The translations under genes and the position numbers were made by a program. The notes below the pieces were generated by a model. That model was given only the letters and a program-made list of their open reading frames with translations, was not told where the DNA came from and made no database searches. A stretch of DNA of 64,000 nt from NCBI RefSeq assembly GCF_963855985.1, contig NC_087095.1, positions 10,798,001 to 10,862,000 of the forward strand, written 5' to 3'. This document shows, piece by piece, positions 1 to 9,607 of the stretch (its first letter is position 1; each line of letters begins with the position of its first letter). The DNA is from Ostrinia nubilalis. Taxonomy: Eukaryota > Arthropoda > Insecta > Lepidoptera > Crambidae.

Positions 1-905
1 AAGGGACTGTTTCGCCACTTCTGGATAAGTTGTGGATAGCCTGTCTGACGGATCATTTGACACATTTTTATAGAAAATAAGTGCTAGCTAGATTGATCTG
101 ACACTTAGAAGAATGGTAATACTCCTCTTCAAAAAAGGTGAGAAAACCTTGTTGAAGAATTATAGACCCAATTCGCTTCTGAGCCATGTCTAAAAGCTGT
201 TTTCGATAGTCATTACGAATTGTCACGCAAGCAGGCTCGACAACTTTCAGCCCCCCGAACAAGCCAGTTTCCGAAAAGGCTTTAGTAACTACCATAATAT
301 ACCATAATAATATACGCAACGGCAGGTTATACGGAAGATCAAGGAATATAATCAGCCACTTTGCGTTTGTGAACTATAAGAAAGCCTTCGATTCGTTTGA
401 AACATGGGCAGTGCTTCAGTCTCTTCAACTGTGCCAAATTGACTATTCATACATTATAAAGTTGAAAGGCTTGTACAAACACGCCACAGTGACAGTCCGT
501 TTTAAGATCAGGACCCGAAACCTATCCAGTTGCAGCGAGGGGTGAGACAGGGAGACGGCTGGAGCGGATTCAGCATAAATATCAACGGCGAGTACATCAC
601 CCAGACATCAGACGATATCGTAGTCATGGCTGAGATCGTGGAAGATCTAGGCACAATGCTCGATGGCCTCAACAGAGTCTCTTAACAAGTGGGTCTCAAA
701 ATGAACATGGACAAGATTTAAAAATCATGTCTAAAGACCGTGTTGCACCCACTCCTCTATAAGTTGGAGACTCTACACTCGAGGTTGTTGACAATAATGT
801 ATACCTGGGACAAACAGTCCAGTTAGGTAGGTCCAACTTCGAAAAAAAAGTCAATCATCGAATCCAGCTCGGCTGGGCAGCCTTTGGGAAGCTTTACGAT
901 ATTTT
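1..905 (+). pseudogene. RTE-type LINE reverse transcriptase fragment, decayed
   Basis: From about 112 to 905 the plus strand can be read, with several stops and frame changes, as the reverse transcriptase of an RTE (BovB-like) non-LTR retrotransposon. Recognisable blocks are LLFKKGEKTLLKNYRP near 124, a KAFDS.ETWAVLQSL block near 382, NINGEYITQTSDD near 578 and VYLGQTVQLGRSNFEKKVN near 800. The match stops near 905 in mid-domain, so the 3' end is missing. It is one of three RTE copies in the first 7.5 kb, all in the same orientation. Non-functional; the family call is from remembered motifs. Confidence 0.7.
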
Positions 906-2425
906 TACGCGGCTTCTCCGTCGCGTAGCCACTCCGCTTTAAATCCACTTTGAATCCGCTTTGAATCCTCTTGCAATCCGCCAGGGTGGCAAGGACCTTA
1001 AAACTCAGAGGCACACTGATGTTCAAATACCGTAGCCGAGTCCTAAAGCCGCGGTACGCGTTCGCCACGAAAAGAGTGAGCAAGACAGCAATATCTCACT
1101 CACACGTTTCATGCCTTGTTTATAACGACTAGTCTTAACGCCCAGTTAATAAAACATCGAAACATTACAGATAATATCACATATAAACAACAAAATTAAA
1201 ATTAAAACTAAATGCATTCTGTCGAGAACACTGAGAATATTCCCGGGAGCGTTCTCGGTTCTCGAGAATATTCTCACTGGGAATATTGCTGGGAACGAGA
1301 ACTTTCTCAGCGGCACATCTCTACTCATGCTTACATGAACTTACACCTTGTACTCATAAGATGAATTATGTAGTCGTTAAGAAAACATATGCTAGAAATC
1401 AAGTAATGAATAAATATTTTTTTGGATGTAGAGCAAGACATGAACCAAGTTATATGAAAGAGAACATGGCAACTCGGATGCATTTAATTTTAAATTAATC
1501 ACTGAATAGCATGATTATTTTATTTTGATTTTTTATATTGTTTCCGTTCAATCTGATAAAGATATTAATCGGTTTAGTTGGGGTTTACCAATATTCTTAA
1601 TTTTTATATCTTTTTATTGTTTATTAATTTTTAAATTACTTTTGATTAAATAAATATTTGATCTTGTTCTGACATTGTAATCATGTAAAATCGCTCTAGC
1701 AGTCTAGCAAAAAGTAAAAAAGTGACCATGACATCTTTATTGTCCTTTATAAAATGATATTCACGTTCGCATCATAAATACAATTTGTGTTAAATTCATG
1801 CATAATAATATGTGGGAATAACCTAAAACGAAGGTGACTGAACAAGGATGTAGCATGACTATTAACTTACTAGTATTCAACAATTTATCAATTTATTTCA
1901 TAATGTTTTCCTTGTTTGAATGTAATTTTACCTATTTATTGTAATCGTCACACATATGAATGCTGAAATAATGTTTTTATTTAATTTTACATCTATCGGA
2001 ACTTAAGGCCGGGTAGCAGAGAAAATGGCGAAAATGAGGTTTTCATTTTTCATTTTTGAGGTACTAAACAGTAAAATTAAAGGCTAAGATTTTTATTGGG
2101 CATAGTTGAGGATATTTTCTAGGGCTATTAACGGATGGAAACACGATTTGATGAAGTTGACTCGATAGAATATATTCCCAAAGTTACCTCTATTCGTTTT
2201 CTATTTATGGTTTTATTTTTAAAATAAGCGATTTGAGATTCTAAATCTTTTACTAAACTAAAGTTCAGAAATAACTTGAGGGCTTTTAACGGATGAAATT
2301 TTTATATTGCGTCTTATTTAGTTACTATGTTAAAAAATGTGGAAAAAATCGTCCATGACGGCTTGGACAATCTCAATCAGTCGCGCGGTGGCGCTTACGG
2401 TGGACGGACGCGTGTCAGTTTTTTG
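906..2425. other. Non-coding stretch, no gene seen
   Basis: AT-rich DNA without a supported gene. The stretch around 1225-1323 (GAGAATATTCTC-type inverted motifs ending CATCTCTA) resembles one end of another inverted-repeat transposon, but no matching second end or target duplication was found. Confidence 0.4.
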
Positions 2426-2433
2426 GCCGTGAC

Positions 2434-4282
2434 TAGGGATTGCAATCGAATATTCGAATATTCGAATATTCGAATTTTCATTTCAAATTAGTATTCGAAT
2501 AGTACATTTACATGGTATTCGAATATTCGAATATTACAAAAATAAATAGAAAATATAGAAAGAAGACGACTTAATGTTTGCAAATGCAGTCGGAGGCATC
2601 AGATACATATCACCAACTAAAAGAACTAGTCATTGATGCTTCCGACTGTATTTGTGAACACTAAGTTGTCTTGTTTCTATCTTTTCTGTTCATTTTTACG
2701 TAGTTGTGTTTTTTGTTTTTTCAATCATATTTTTATTATTCGCAACTTTGATACAAATAGTATAAAAGAGGCGATAGAGCGAAACCAAGATTCCAAATAA
2801 TTTGAAAGAGACGACTCTATTGAGCAAAGTTAGCTGACGATGCTGAAGATGGCGGACGATAACGTCAAACAAAAGCCGAGGTACTGGGTGAGATCGAAAA
2901 GATTTATGGACAGCTAATTACCTCCAAACCTGTTAATAGCTCAGCAATAGACGCAAGAGCTAGGTTAACGCGACACTATACTAAAGGCATCCCGTATATC
3001 AGCCTATACGAGATTAGGAAGGCTCTCAAACAGCTAAAGAACAACAAGGCACCAGGTGATGACGGAATAACCTCGGAGCTTCTGAACGCAGGTGGAACAT
3101 GGAAACTCGTTCAGATACTCTTTAACTCCGTCTTACTTCAGGGAATAACGCCAGAGGCATGGGATAAAAGCATGGTGGTGCTCTTCTTGGACTATGAGAA
3201 GGCCTTTGATTCGATCGAGACTTAGGCAGTGCTGCAGTCTCTCCGGCGAGGGCGATTCCTCTGCGGCGATGCGTGAGATAGGGTGATGTTATATCTCCGA
3301 AACCGTTGACGGCTGCATTGGAAGACGCTTTCAAGCTCCCTGAATGGAAAGAATTCGGCATAAATACCTATCAATGGCAAATACATCACTCAGCTGCGGT
3401 TTGCTGACGATATTGTGGTCATGGAAGAATCGCTTGAAGACCTCGGCACAATGCTCGAAGACCTTAATCGAGTCGCCCAACAGGTAGGCCTTCGGATTAA
3501 CATGGAAAAAACGAAGCTTATGTCCAACGTCCATGTTTCGGTTAGAGCTCGATCCTCGAGACAGTTGACAAGTATGTCTACCTCTGAAAAACGATTCGGC
3601 TAGGTAGATCAAATTTCGAGAAAAAAGTAAATTGTCGAATCCAACTCGACTGGGCAGCCGACAATAGAATAGGCCTTATAAATAAGCTCAAAGTTGCACA
3701 GCGTGCTATGGAGAGGGCTATGCTCGGTGTTTCTTTACGACATCGAATCAGAAATGAGGAGATCCTAAAGATTTCTTTCTTTCTTCTTTCTTAAACGAAC
3801 TAAAGCCGCTGACGCCGCCCACGGATTAGCAAGCTAAAGTGGCAATGGGCAGATCACATAGTACGCAGAACTGATGGCCGATGGGGCAGCAAGGTTCTGG
3901 AGTGGAGGCCACGTACTACAAAGCGCAGCGTGAGACGTTCATCCACAAGGTGGACCGAGGACCACATATAGGTAGCGGGAATTTAAGGCTCTGGATACAG
4001 GCCGCTGCCAACCGGTCATTGTGAAAGTCATTGAGAGAGGCCTATGTTCAGCAGTGGACGTCCTATGGCTGAAATGATGATGATGATGAGAATTTTATAA
4101 CTGTTTTAAAAACTATATTGTTAAATAGTTAAAATATTCGTTCCTAAAGCAATAAAAACATTGATATTTTAAGTGCTTTTTATTTTTTTGAAAATATTCG
4201 AATATTCGAATAATATTCGAATATCACTGAAAAAATATTCGAATATTCGAAATGGAAAACTATCGAATATTTGCAATCTCTA
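2434..4282. mobile_element. hAT-like non-autonomous transposon with ATTCGAAT-rich ends
   Basis: The ends are inverted: TAGGGATTGCAATCGAATAT at the left and its imperfect complement finishing TTGCAATCTCTA at the right. They are flanked by a perfect 8-bp direct repeat GCCGTGAC (2426-2433 and 4283-4290), the target-duplication length expected of hAT transposases. Both sub-terminal zones (2440-2535, 4190-4265) are built from repeated overlapping AATATTCGAATATT units. The interior is mostly a decayed RTE LINE inserted later. No transposase coding was seen. Confidence 0.85.
2825..4092 (+). pseudogene. RTE-type LINE copy, internally deleted, nested in hAT-like element
   Basis: Plus-strand translation gives the RTE reverse transcriptase N-terminal region near 2886-3140 (LKQLKNNKAPGDDGI, then ELLNAGGTWKLVQILF). 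It jumps to the YEKAFDSIET block near 3193, then to the ADDIVVMEESLEDLG block near 3403, and ends with the C-terminal RRISKLKWQWA region near 3815-3855 and an ATGATGATG tail at 4073-4090. Stops, frameshifts and a T/C-rich insertion near 3772-3793 show it is dead. It lies wholly inside the 8-bp-duplicated element, so it inserted after that element. Confidence 0.75.
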
Positions 4283-4582
4283 GCCGTGACAGTTCGCGAT
4301 TTGTCAATATTTTTGACAATGATGACTTTGATGAGTCACAGTATAATAATATCAGTGTTACTGGAGAAAGCTTAAATTTTTGATAATTAAGAATTATCAA
4401 TTTTGTCTACCTATTGAAATTTAAATCGTTCGCATCCTTTTAAATGAAGACTCTACTCATGATACACAGTACATTCCTCAAATATGAGACAAAACCAATG
4501 AGTTAAAATTACATTTTAATAGTACCTACATACAATCGTCTTACACTCTTTAGAAGAGCACACTGACACAAATAAATAATAA

Positions 4583-5394
4583 AAAATACTGTCTAAGGTC
4601 TGTAGCTAAAGGTCTAAGCTGTAAGATAGAAGAATCTTCTAGCCAAAAAGATGGCAGATGCAGCAGATGTCAACGGATATAAAACTGGAGTTCATATGAC
4701 TCCTTGTAGACTTGAGTCTCTAGAGCGTCCCTTCCTCCACCATGCGTAAGAATGTTTCAAAAATACTGTCTAAGGTCTGTAGCTAAATGTCTAAGCTGCA
4801 AGATAGAAGAATCTTCTAGCCAAAAAGATGGCAGATGCAGCAGATGTCAACGGATTTAAAACTGGAGTTGATGTGACTCCTTGTAGACTTGAGTGTCTAG
4901 AGCGTCCCTTCCTCCACCACGCGTAAGAATTTTCACAAAAATACTGTCTAAGGTCTGTAGCTAAAGGTCTAAGCCGTAAGATAGAAGAATCTTATAGCCA
5001 AAAACATGGCAGATGCAGCAGATATCAACGGATTTAAAACTGGTTCATGTGTATCCTTGTAGTTTTGAGTCTCTAGAGCAGTGGTCCTTAACCTTTAAGT
5101 CATGAGGGACCATTTTACCAAATTTCTGTCTTGTCAGGGACCACCTCATAATCGGTCAAAACCAGTTTGACTGCAAAAATCAGTTAAAAGTGGTTTTGAC
5201 CAAGGTGTGCAAGTGCACATCGTGGACCACTTGGAATGCCTCCAGGGACCACCAGTGGTCCGCGGACCACCGGTTAAGAACCACTGCTCTAGAGCGTCCC
5301 TTCCTCCACCATGCGTAAGAATGTTTCAAAAATACTGTCTAAGGTCTGTAGCTAAAGGTCTAAGCTGCAAGATAAAAGAATCTTCTAGCCAATA
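4583..5394. repeat. Tandem repeat, about 176-bp period, four copies
   Basis: Units begin with AAAAATACTGTCTAAGGTCT at about 4583, 4759, 4937 and 5328. Spacings are 176 and 178, and 175 once a later transposon with its duplication (216 bp) is subtracted. Units 1-3 run through a GATGGCAGATGCAGCAGATG block and a GAGCGTCCCTTCCTCCACCA block; the fourth stops after about 65 bp. Copies are close to identical, so the amplification or homogenisation is fairly recent. No coding potential is evident. Confidence 0.85.
5079..5286. mobile_element. hAT-like MITE, 208 bp, inserted in tandem-repeat unit 3
   Basis: The ends are CAGTGGTCCTTAACC on the left and GGTTAAGAACCACTG on the right, near-perfect inverted repeats starting with the CAG typical of many hAT elements. 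An exact 8-bp duplication CTCTAGAG lies on both sides (5071-5078 and 5287-5294). Removing the element and one duplication restores the 176-bp repeat unit, which gives an independent empty-site comparison. Confidence 0.92.
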
Positions 5395-5464
5395 ACTTTA
5401 AAACTATAATTTGAACGAATTTTGCTATTAGTGGACAAATTTCTGCTCACGATGGACTAATTAA

Positions 5465-5790
5465 GAATAAGAATAAGAATACTTTATTCAGCATAGAAAA
5501 ATAAAATAAAAATACAGTACATATAACATTAAACTACAAGCTATGCTGAAGAGGCGTCCACTCAGCTATATTCGCGACATAACAAGCGCCATGTCGAGAA
5601 GCTGGTTTTCAGCGGGAACCAACACGATGAAGATTGCGGATTGCGCGCCCTCTTGACCGGGACCATATTGAGGCTACCAGTCAAGAAGGCGCGCAACAGG
5701 GGACGGTGATCACAAAAAAGAGAGAGAGAAAAAAAACTGATTAATGTAATTAACCTCATGCAAAGTTTCGTGAATTGCAACAACTATAAT
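5465..5790 (-). repeat. Probable 3' end of a LINE/SINE-type retroposon
   Basis: The left edge is AAGAATAAGAATAAGAATAC followed by TTTATTCAGC. Read on the minus strand this is a body ending in GAATAAAGTATTCTTATTC, the simple-repeat tail typical of 5'-truncated non-LTR elements in Lepidoptera. The body shows no recognisable coding. Family unassigned; the right boundary is a guess. Confidence 0.35.
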
Positions 5791-6149
5791 TTATTATCCA
5801 AGCTCTAAATAATCGCTACTACGAGTAACTGATCATAAAATGTTTTTCCAATCGCTCAAGCTCCCGAGGATCTACCGATAGGTCGGGTGACGTAATCTTG
5901 AAATTCTTTTAGCCGGCGCGGAACTTCCGGAAGGTCGGGTGACGCCACGCCTCTTTGAACCGTCTTTACTTTGGCAGTTATATTCTATTTATTCGATTCT
6001 AAAATATATTCCCAAAAATTTTGAAAGTTGTTTTAATTTGTATCACTTGGATATGATTTGTATTAGAAAGTGCTGTGAGTGTGACGCTTGAACGGAAGGA
6101 AGTCAACCTAACCTAACCAACTGCGTATTTCTAAACTGCGTATTTCTAT

Positions 6150-6772
6150 TAGAGATGAGACGTATTTACTAGAACAGATCCACACACTAGGTATTTTACA
6201 GTACTAGGCGGCACCTATTCCAATTTTTTAAATACTTGATCCACCTAGTATTTTATAAATTACACGATTTCCGACCCTATCGTCAAAGTAATAGAGCTTA
6301 TTATTGCGTAATCCGTAGTCATGTATTACGCGCACCTAGTATTTCTCGCTAAGCTTATGTGCGAACGTAGAGATTCACTCCGTCTCTATCTGACCAAACA
6401 AATTTGAGCGCGACGAAGCAAACGCACACATACACATACATACCCATGTAAATAAGAAAAAATATGTAAATATTTTTATGAAATTGATATCTTTTAAATA
6501 CGACAACTTTTAAGTTGACAGTCCTAAGCCTGTTGAAGTATGAAGGGAGGAATTATTATTGAATTTCAAATTGTATTATTCATACTACGGTTGTATCTTT
6601 AAAAAAAAATGTATTTTAAAGTCATACCTATTACGTGGATTAGTCCGCACTAGTCGCGTCAAGTACGCTAAATTACTACGTACTAGGTGGAATAGGTATT
6701 TGGATCGAGTATTAATAAATACTAGGAATAGGTGCACCTAGTATCAAATTTACCTAGTATAACCCATCTCTA
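6150..6772. mobile_element. hAT-like MITE with TAGAGATG ends, 623 bp
   Basis: The left end is TAGAGATGAGACGTATTTAC and the complement of the right end is TAGAGATGGGTTATACTAGG. The flanks carry an exact 8-bp duplication ATTTCTAT (6142-6149 and 6773-6780). The interior has several copies of an ACTAGG/CCTAGT motif in both orientations near the two ends and no credible reading frame. The TAG(A/G)GAT tip is shared with the element at 2434-4282, suggesting related transposases. Confidence 0.9.
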
Positions 6773-7009
6773 ATTTCTATACTGTGTAGCCGCGAGAGCT
6801 CTTTGGCGCGCTGTCTTCGGCGAAGTATTGCGCGCGCAGATTTTGACAGCGCGAAATACCTACTTTAGCAGAAATACCAAGCCTTAAATTAATGCAAGAA
6901 AAGAGCAGTGTCTTAAAGTCAATCACCATAGCGGGTTTGCTTAATTTTCAGGAGATTTTCATCATATTTTGATGATTAATAAAGTGAACCTGGTGTTCAT
7001 CATGTTTTA

Positions 7010-7638
7010 TCTATATATATAAAAATGATGTTACCAGTGATAACTTATGGCTCGGAAACGTGGCCTCTCACTATAGGCCTTATACAGAAGCTCAAAGTTG
7101 CACAGCGTGCTATGGAGAGGGCTATGCTTGGTGTTTCTTTGCGAGATCGAATCAGAAATGAGGAGATCCGTAAACGAACCAAAGTCGCTGACATAGCCCG
7201 ACGTATTAGCAAGCTGAAGTGGCAATGGGCAGGGCACATAGTACGCAGAACTGACGGCCGATGGGGCAGAAAGGTTCTGGAATGGAGGCCGCGTACCGGA
7301 AAACGCAGCGTGGGACGTCCACCTACAAGGTGGACCGACGACATCGTAAAGGTAGCAGGGAAGCGCTGGACGCAGGCCGCTACCAATCGATCAACATGGA
7401 AAGCATTGGGGGAGGCCTATGTTCAGCAGTGGACGTCCTGTGGCTGAAATGATGATGATGATGATGATATAAAAATGAAACCCGTTTTCCGTTGTCACGA
7501 CATAACATGAAAACGGCTTGACCGATTTGGCTGATTTTTTTTTTGTAGTTTTCTAATACTCTGTACAAGGTTTTTACGGAAAAAAATATAAAGAAAATCT
7601 CTACGCTAAGGCGGTACGAAGTTCGCCGGGTCAGCTAG
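7010..7638 (+). mobile_element. Helitron-like non-autonomous element, interrupted by an RTE LINE
   Basis: The left tip is TCTATATATATAAAAATGA after an A at 7009; the right tip is CGCCGGGTCAGCTAG before a T at 7639. A 5' TC, a 3' CTAG and insertion between A and T are the marks of Helitrons as known in Lepidoptera. The 5' part is separated from the body by the RTE insertion at 7029-7466, and the sequence resumes exactly after it with ACCCGTTTTCCGTTGTCACG. No Rep/helicase coding is present. Confidence 0.65.
7029..7466 (+). mobile_element. 5'-truncated RTE LINE with intact C-terminal coding region
   Basis: The plus strand is open from 7025 to 7447 and encodes the last ~140 residues of an RTE-type polyprotein: VITYGSETWPLTIGLIQKLK, then RAMLGVSLRDRIRNEEI, KLKWQWAGHIVRRTDGRWG and GRPPTRWTDDIVKVAGKRW, ending QQWTSCG. 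The ATGATGATG tail follows at 7449-7466. A perfect 12-bp duplication ATATAAAAATGA flanks it (7017-7028 and 7467-7478), so the insertion boundaries are certain. The uninterrupted frame suggests this is the youngest of the three RTE copies here. It lacks the catalytic domain and cannot move itself. Confidence 0.88.
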
Positions 7639-7639
7639 T

Positions 7640-8479
7640 ACACTATATATCTTCACTATGAAGATCTTTGTAAAGGAGTAACATTTATGTCAGACGCAAT
7701 ATTGCGTTGCGTTAACATCTACAATAACGCAATTCGTTGTAACCTTAACCTTGTTTACGTCACAAATATTCAATTTGATTCGTGGCTGACACACACTCGT
7801 GTCAAATATTGTGGTTGTGGTGGCCCGCAGAGTAGATTATGACCACACACACTCTTAAAATATCGTAAAAGTTGTAAAAGGTGACTACGAAACAAATATG
7901 CTGCCAACTTGGGAAGTGTAGGCTAAGAGCGCTTTCACATTAGGGCGTTAGTAGCGCGACAGCTGCCAGCGCAGCAGCGGCGATTTTGTAATGTGAAGAG
8001 AGGCATCAACTGTCACATAGTATGAAATTTTCGGCAGCGCGTCTGTCGCGCGTTCGTAAATTGAAAGTCGTGCTCCTGTAGTGGAGACAAATCTTGTGGT
8101 CGTGGTGGTAAAGTGGATTATGTTTGACCACTCACACTCTTGCCGTAAATGTCGTAAAAGGCGACTGCGGAACAAATATAGCTCCTGCGTGACTAAATGA
8201 TCAGCGTGCTTACCATGAGTTCACATTAGGTGTGCTCGCTAGACACTGCGTAAAAAAAATTCATTAAAATTAAACTTAACATCAGGTGCGATTGTGGTCA
8301 AATAACTGCCTTGTTATGCATACCTAAAAATGTATGACAGGTTGTACAGCGCCCCTAGCGGCTTCTTTCAAAAACAAATCTTCATAGATTTTATTGACGC
8401 ACTCCCTAGCGAGAACTCCAAACGTAAACTCATAGTACGCAGACTGATGATGATTATGATGACTCGTTGTATTCCCCAG
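7640..8479. other. Intronic DNA with diverged repeat fragments
   Basis: No exon was recognised. A block at about 7800-7905 (GTGGTTGTGGTGGCCCG then CGTAAAAGTTGTAAAAGG) recurs, diverged, at about 8088-8190. GCGCTTTCACATTAGGGCG at 7929 looks like the tip of an inverted-repeat element but is unpaired. The region ends at the Pdss1 exon acceptor. Confidence 0.4.
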
Positions 8480-9607
8480 GTGGCCTTACTAAGCGGGGCG
8501 GACGAGAGCACGTGCGAGCTCGCATTCCAGTACGGGCGCAACCTCGGGCTCTCGTTCCAGTTGGTAGACGACCTGCTGGACTTCGTGTCGTCCGCGCAGG
8601 CCATGGGCAAGCCCACCGCGGCCGACCTCAAGCTGGGGCTCGCTACTGCGCCCGTTCTCTTCGCTTGCGAAAAGGTGAGTTGAAGAAATGATGCGTTATG
8701 AGTTTGAGCTGAAAAACAGTCTAGCGCTAGCTGAGATGCTATGAGTTCAAGCTGAAAAACAGTCTAGCGCTAGCTGAGATGCTGTGAGTTCAAGCTGAAA
8801 AACAGTCGAGCGCTATAAGTGAGTCCGGTTTGCCAGTGAGCTCGCCTTCCAGTACGGGTGCAACCTCGGGCTCTCGTTCCAGTTGGCAGACGACCTGCTG
8901 GACTTCGTGTCGTCCGCGCAGGCCATGGGCAAGCCCACTACGGCCGACCTCAAGCTGGGGCTCGCTTCTTCTTCTTTTCGTGTCGACAACAAACCTACAC
9001 AGTGTCAGCCCAAAACTCCGCCACAAGAGTGGCGTTGTCAGTAGAACTCATCAAATCCTGGGGCTCGCTACTGCGCCCGTTCTCTTCGCTTGCGAAAAGG
9101 TGAGCTAAAGGAAACAAACAAAAAAAAATTGGTTAGAAGTCTGATTTACATTGTTTTTGGAACTTCCCTTTTAAGTTTGACGCTTGTGTTAGGAGAGTTC
9201 TGGACAATGATGAGTTATGAGTTTAAGCAGATAAGAAGCGGTCCACATTGCCAGGAGGCATACATCGGTCAAGCTGTGATAATATTTTATTGCACGCGTG
9301 ATCATATAAACGAACCAGTAAAGATTTTTTTACGTCGTCGCGTGTCTGATCTTAGACTAACCCATAACACCTTCCCTTGTTTCAGTACCCGGAGCTGAAC
9401 CCTATGATCATGAGGCGGTTCCAGGAGCCAGGCGACGTGCAGAAGGCCTTCGAGCTGGTGCACAAGTCGCGCGGGCTGGAGCAGACGCGCTTCCTGGCGC
9501 GCAAGCACGGCGCGCAGGCGGCGCGGCTGGCCGCCGACCTCGCCGACTCGCCCTACCAGAAGGGGCTCGTCGTCACCGCCGACCTCGTCCTCAACCGGAT
9601 CAAGTAA
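8480..9607 (+). CDS. Pdss1: Polyprenyl (decaprenyl-type) diphosphate synthase subunit 1, last two exons
   Basis: Encodes the C-terminal end of the catalytic subunit of the mitochondrial trans-polyprenyl diphosphate synthase, which adds isopentenyl units to build the ubiquinone side chain. Exon 8480-8674 follows a CCCCAG acceptor and ends at GAAAAG|GTGAGT. It carries the second aspartate-rich motif in the context SFQLVDDLLDF, where the Asp residues bind Mg-diphosphate. Exon 9386-9607 follows TTTCAG, joins in phase 0, and gives a tail beginning YPELNPMIMRRF and ending LVLNRIK with TAA at 9605. Both blocks match the family by memory. The 5' exons, including the first DDxxD motif, are not in the visible sequence and should lie further left. 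A broken copy of the first exon sits in the intron. Confidence 0.92.
8697..8818. repeat. Three tandem copies of a 43-bp unit in the Pdss1 intron
   Basis: Units start at 8697, 8740 and 8783 and share GAGCTGAAAAACAGTCTAGC or close variants; the third is slightly shorter and diverged. They lie between the functional exon and its decayed copy. A single diverged trace (GATGAGTTATGAGTTTAAGC, 9209) follows the copy, suggesting that the tandem array and the exon duplication arose together. Confidence 0.85.
8838..9099 (+). pseudogene. Decayed tandem duplicate of the Pdss1 penultimate exon
   Basis: From GAGCTCGCCTTCCAGTACGG (8838) to TGCGAAAAG|GTGAGC (9099) the sequence repeats the exon at 8480-8674 almost base for base, including the VDDLLDF region (here with Ala in place of the Val before the two Asp). 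It lacks the first ~11 codons and is split by a 93-bp insertion. Reading through the insertion reaches a stop near 9041, so splicing it in would truncate the enzyme. Confidence 0.9.
8967..9059 (-). mobile_element. Short retroposon tail inserted in the duplicated exon
   Basis: The 93-bp insert is flanked by an exact 10-bp duplication GGGGCTCGCT (8957-8966 and 9060-9069). On the minus strand it ends with GAAAAGAAGAAGA, a simple-repeat tail, so it is probably a severely 5'-truncated LINE or a SINE piece inserted antisense to Pdss1. Family unassigned. Confidence 0.75.

Noticed and set aside
1225..1323. Possible hAT-like end (TAGAGATGTGCCGCTGAGAA on the minus strand)
   Set aside because: No second end or 8-bp duplication could be found, so an element cannot be delimited.
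4583..5394. CRISPR-like array
   Set aside because: Units are contiguous 176-bp tandem repeats without short repeats and unique spacers, in a eukaryotic genome.
7031..7386. Open frames on the minus strand opposite the RTE tail
   Set aside because: Shadows of the real plus-strand RTE coding; no independent motifs.
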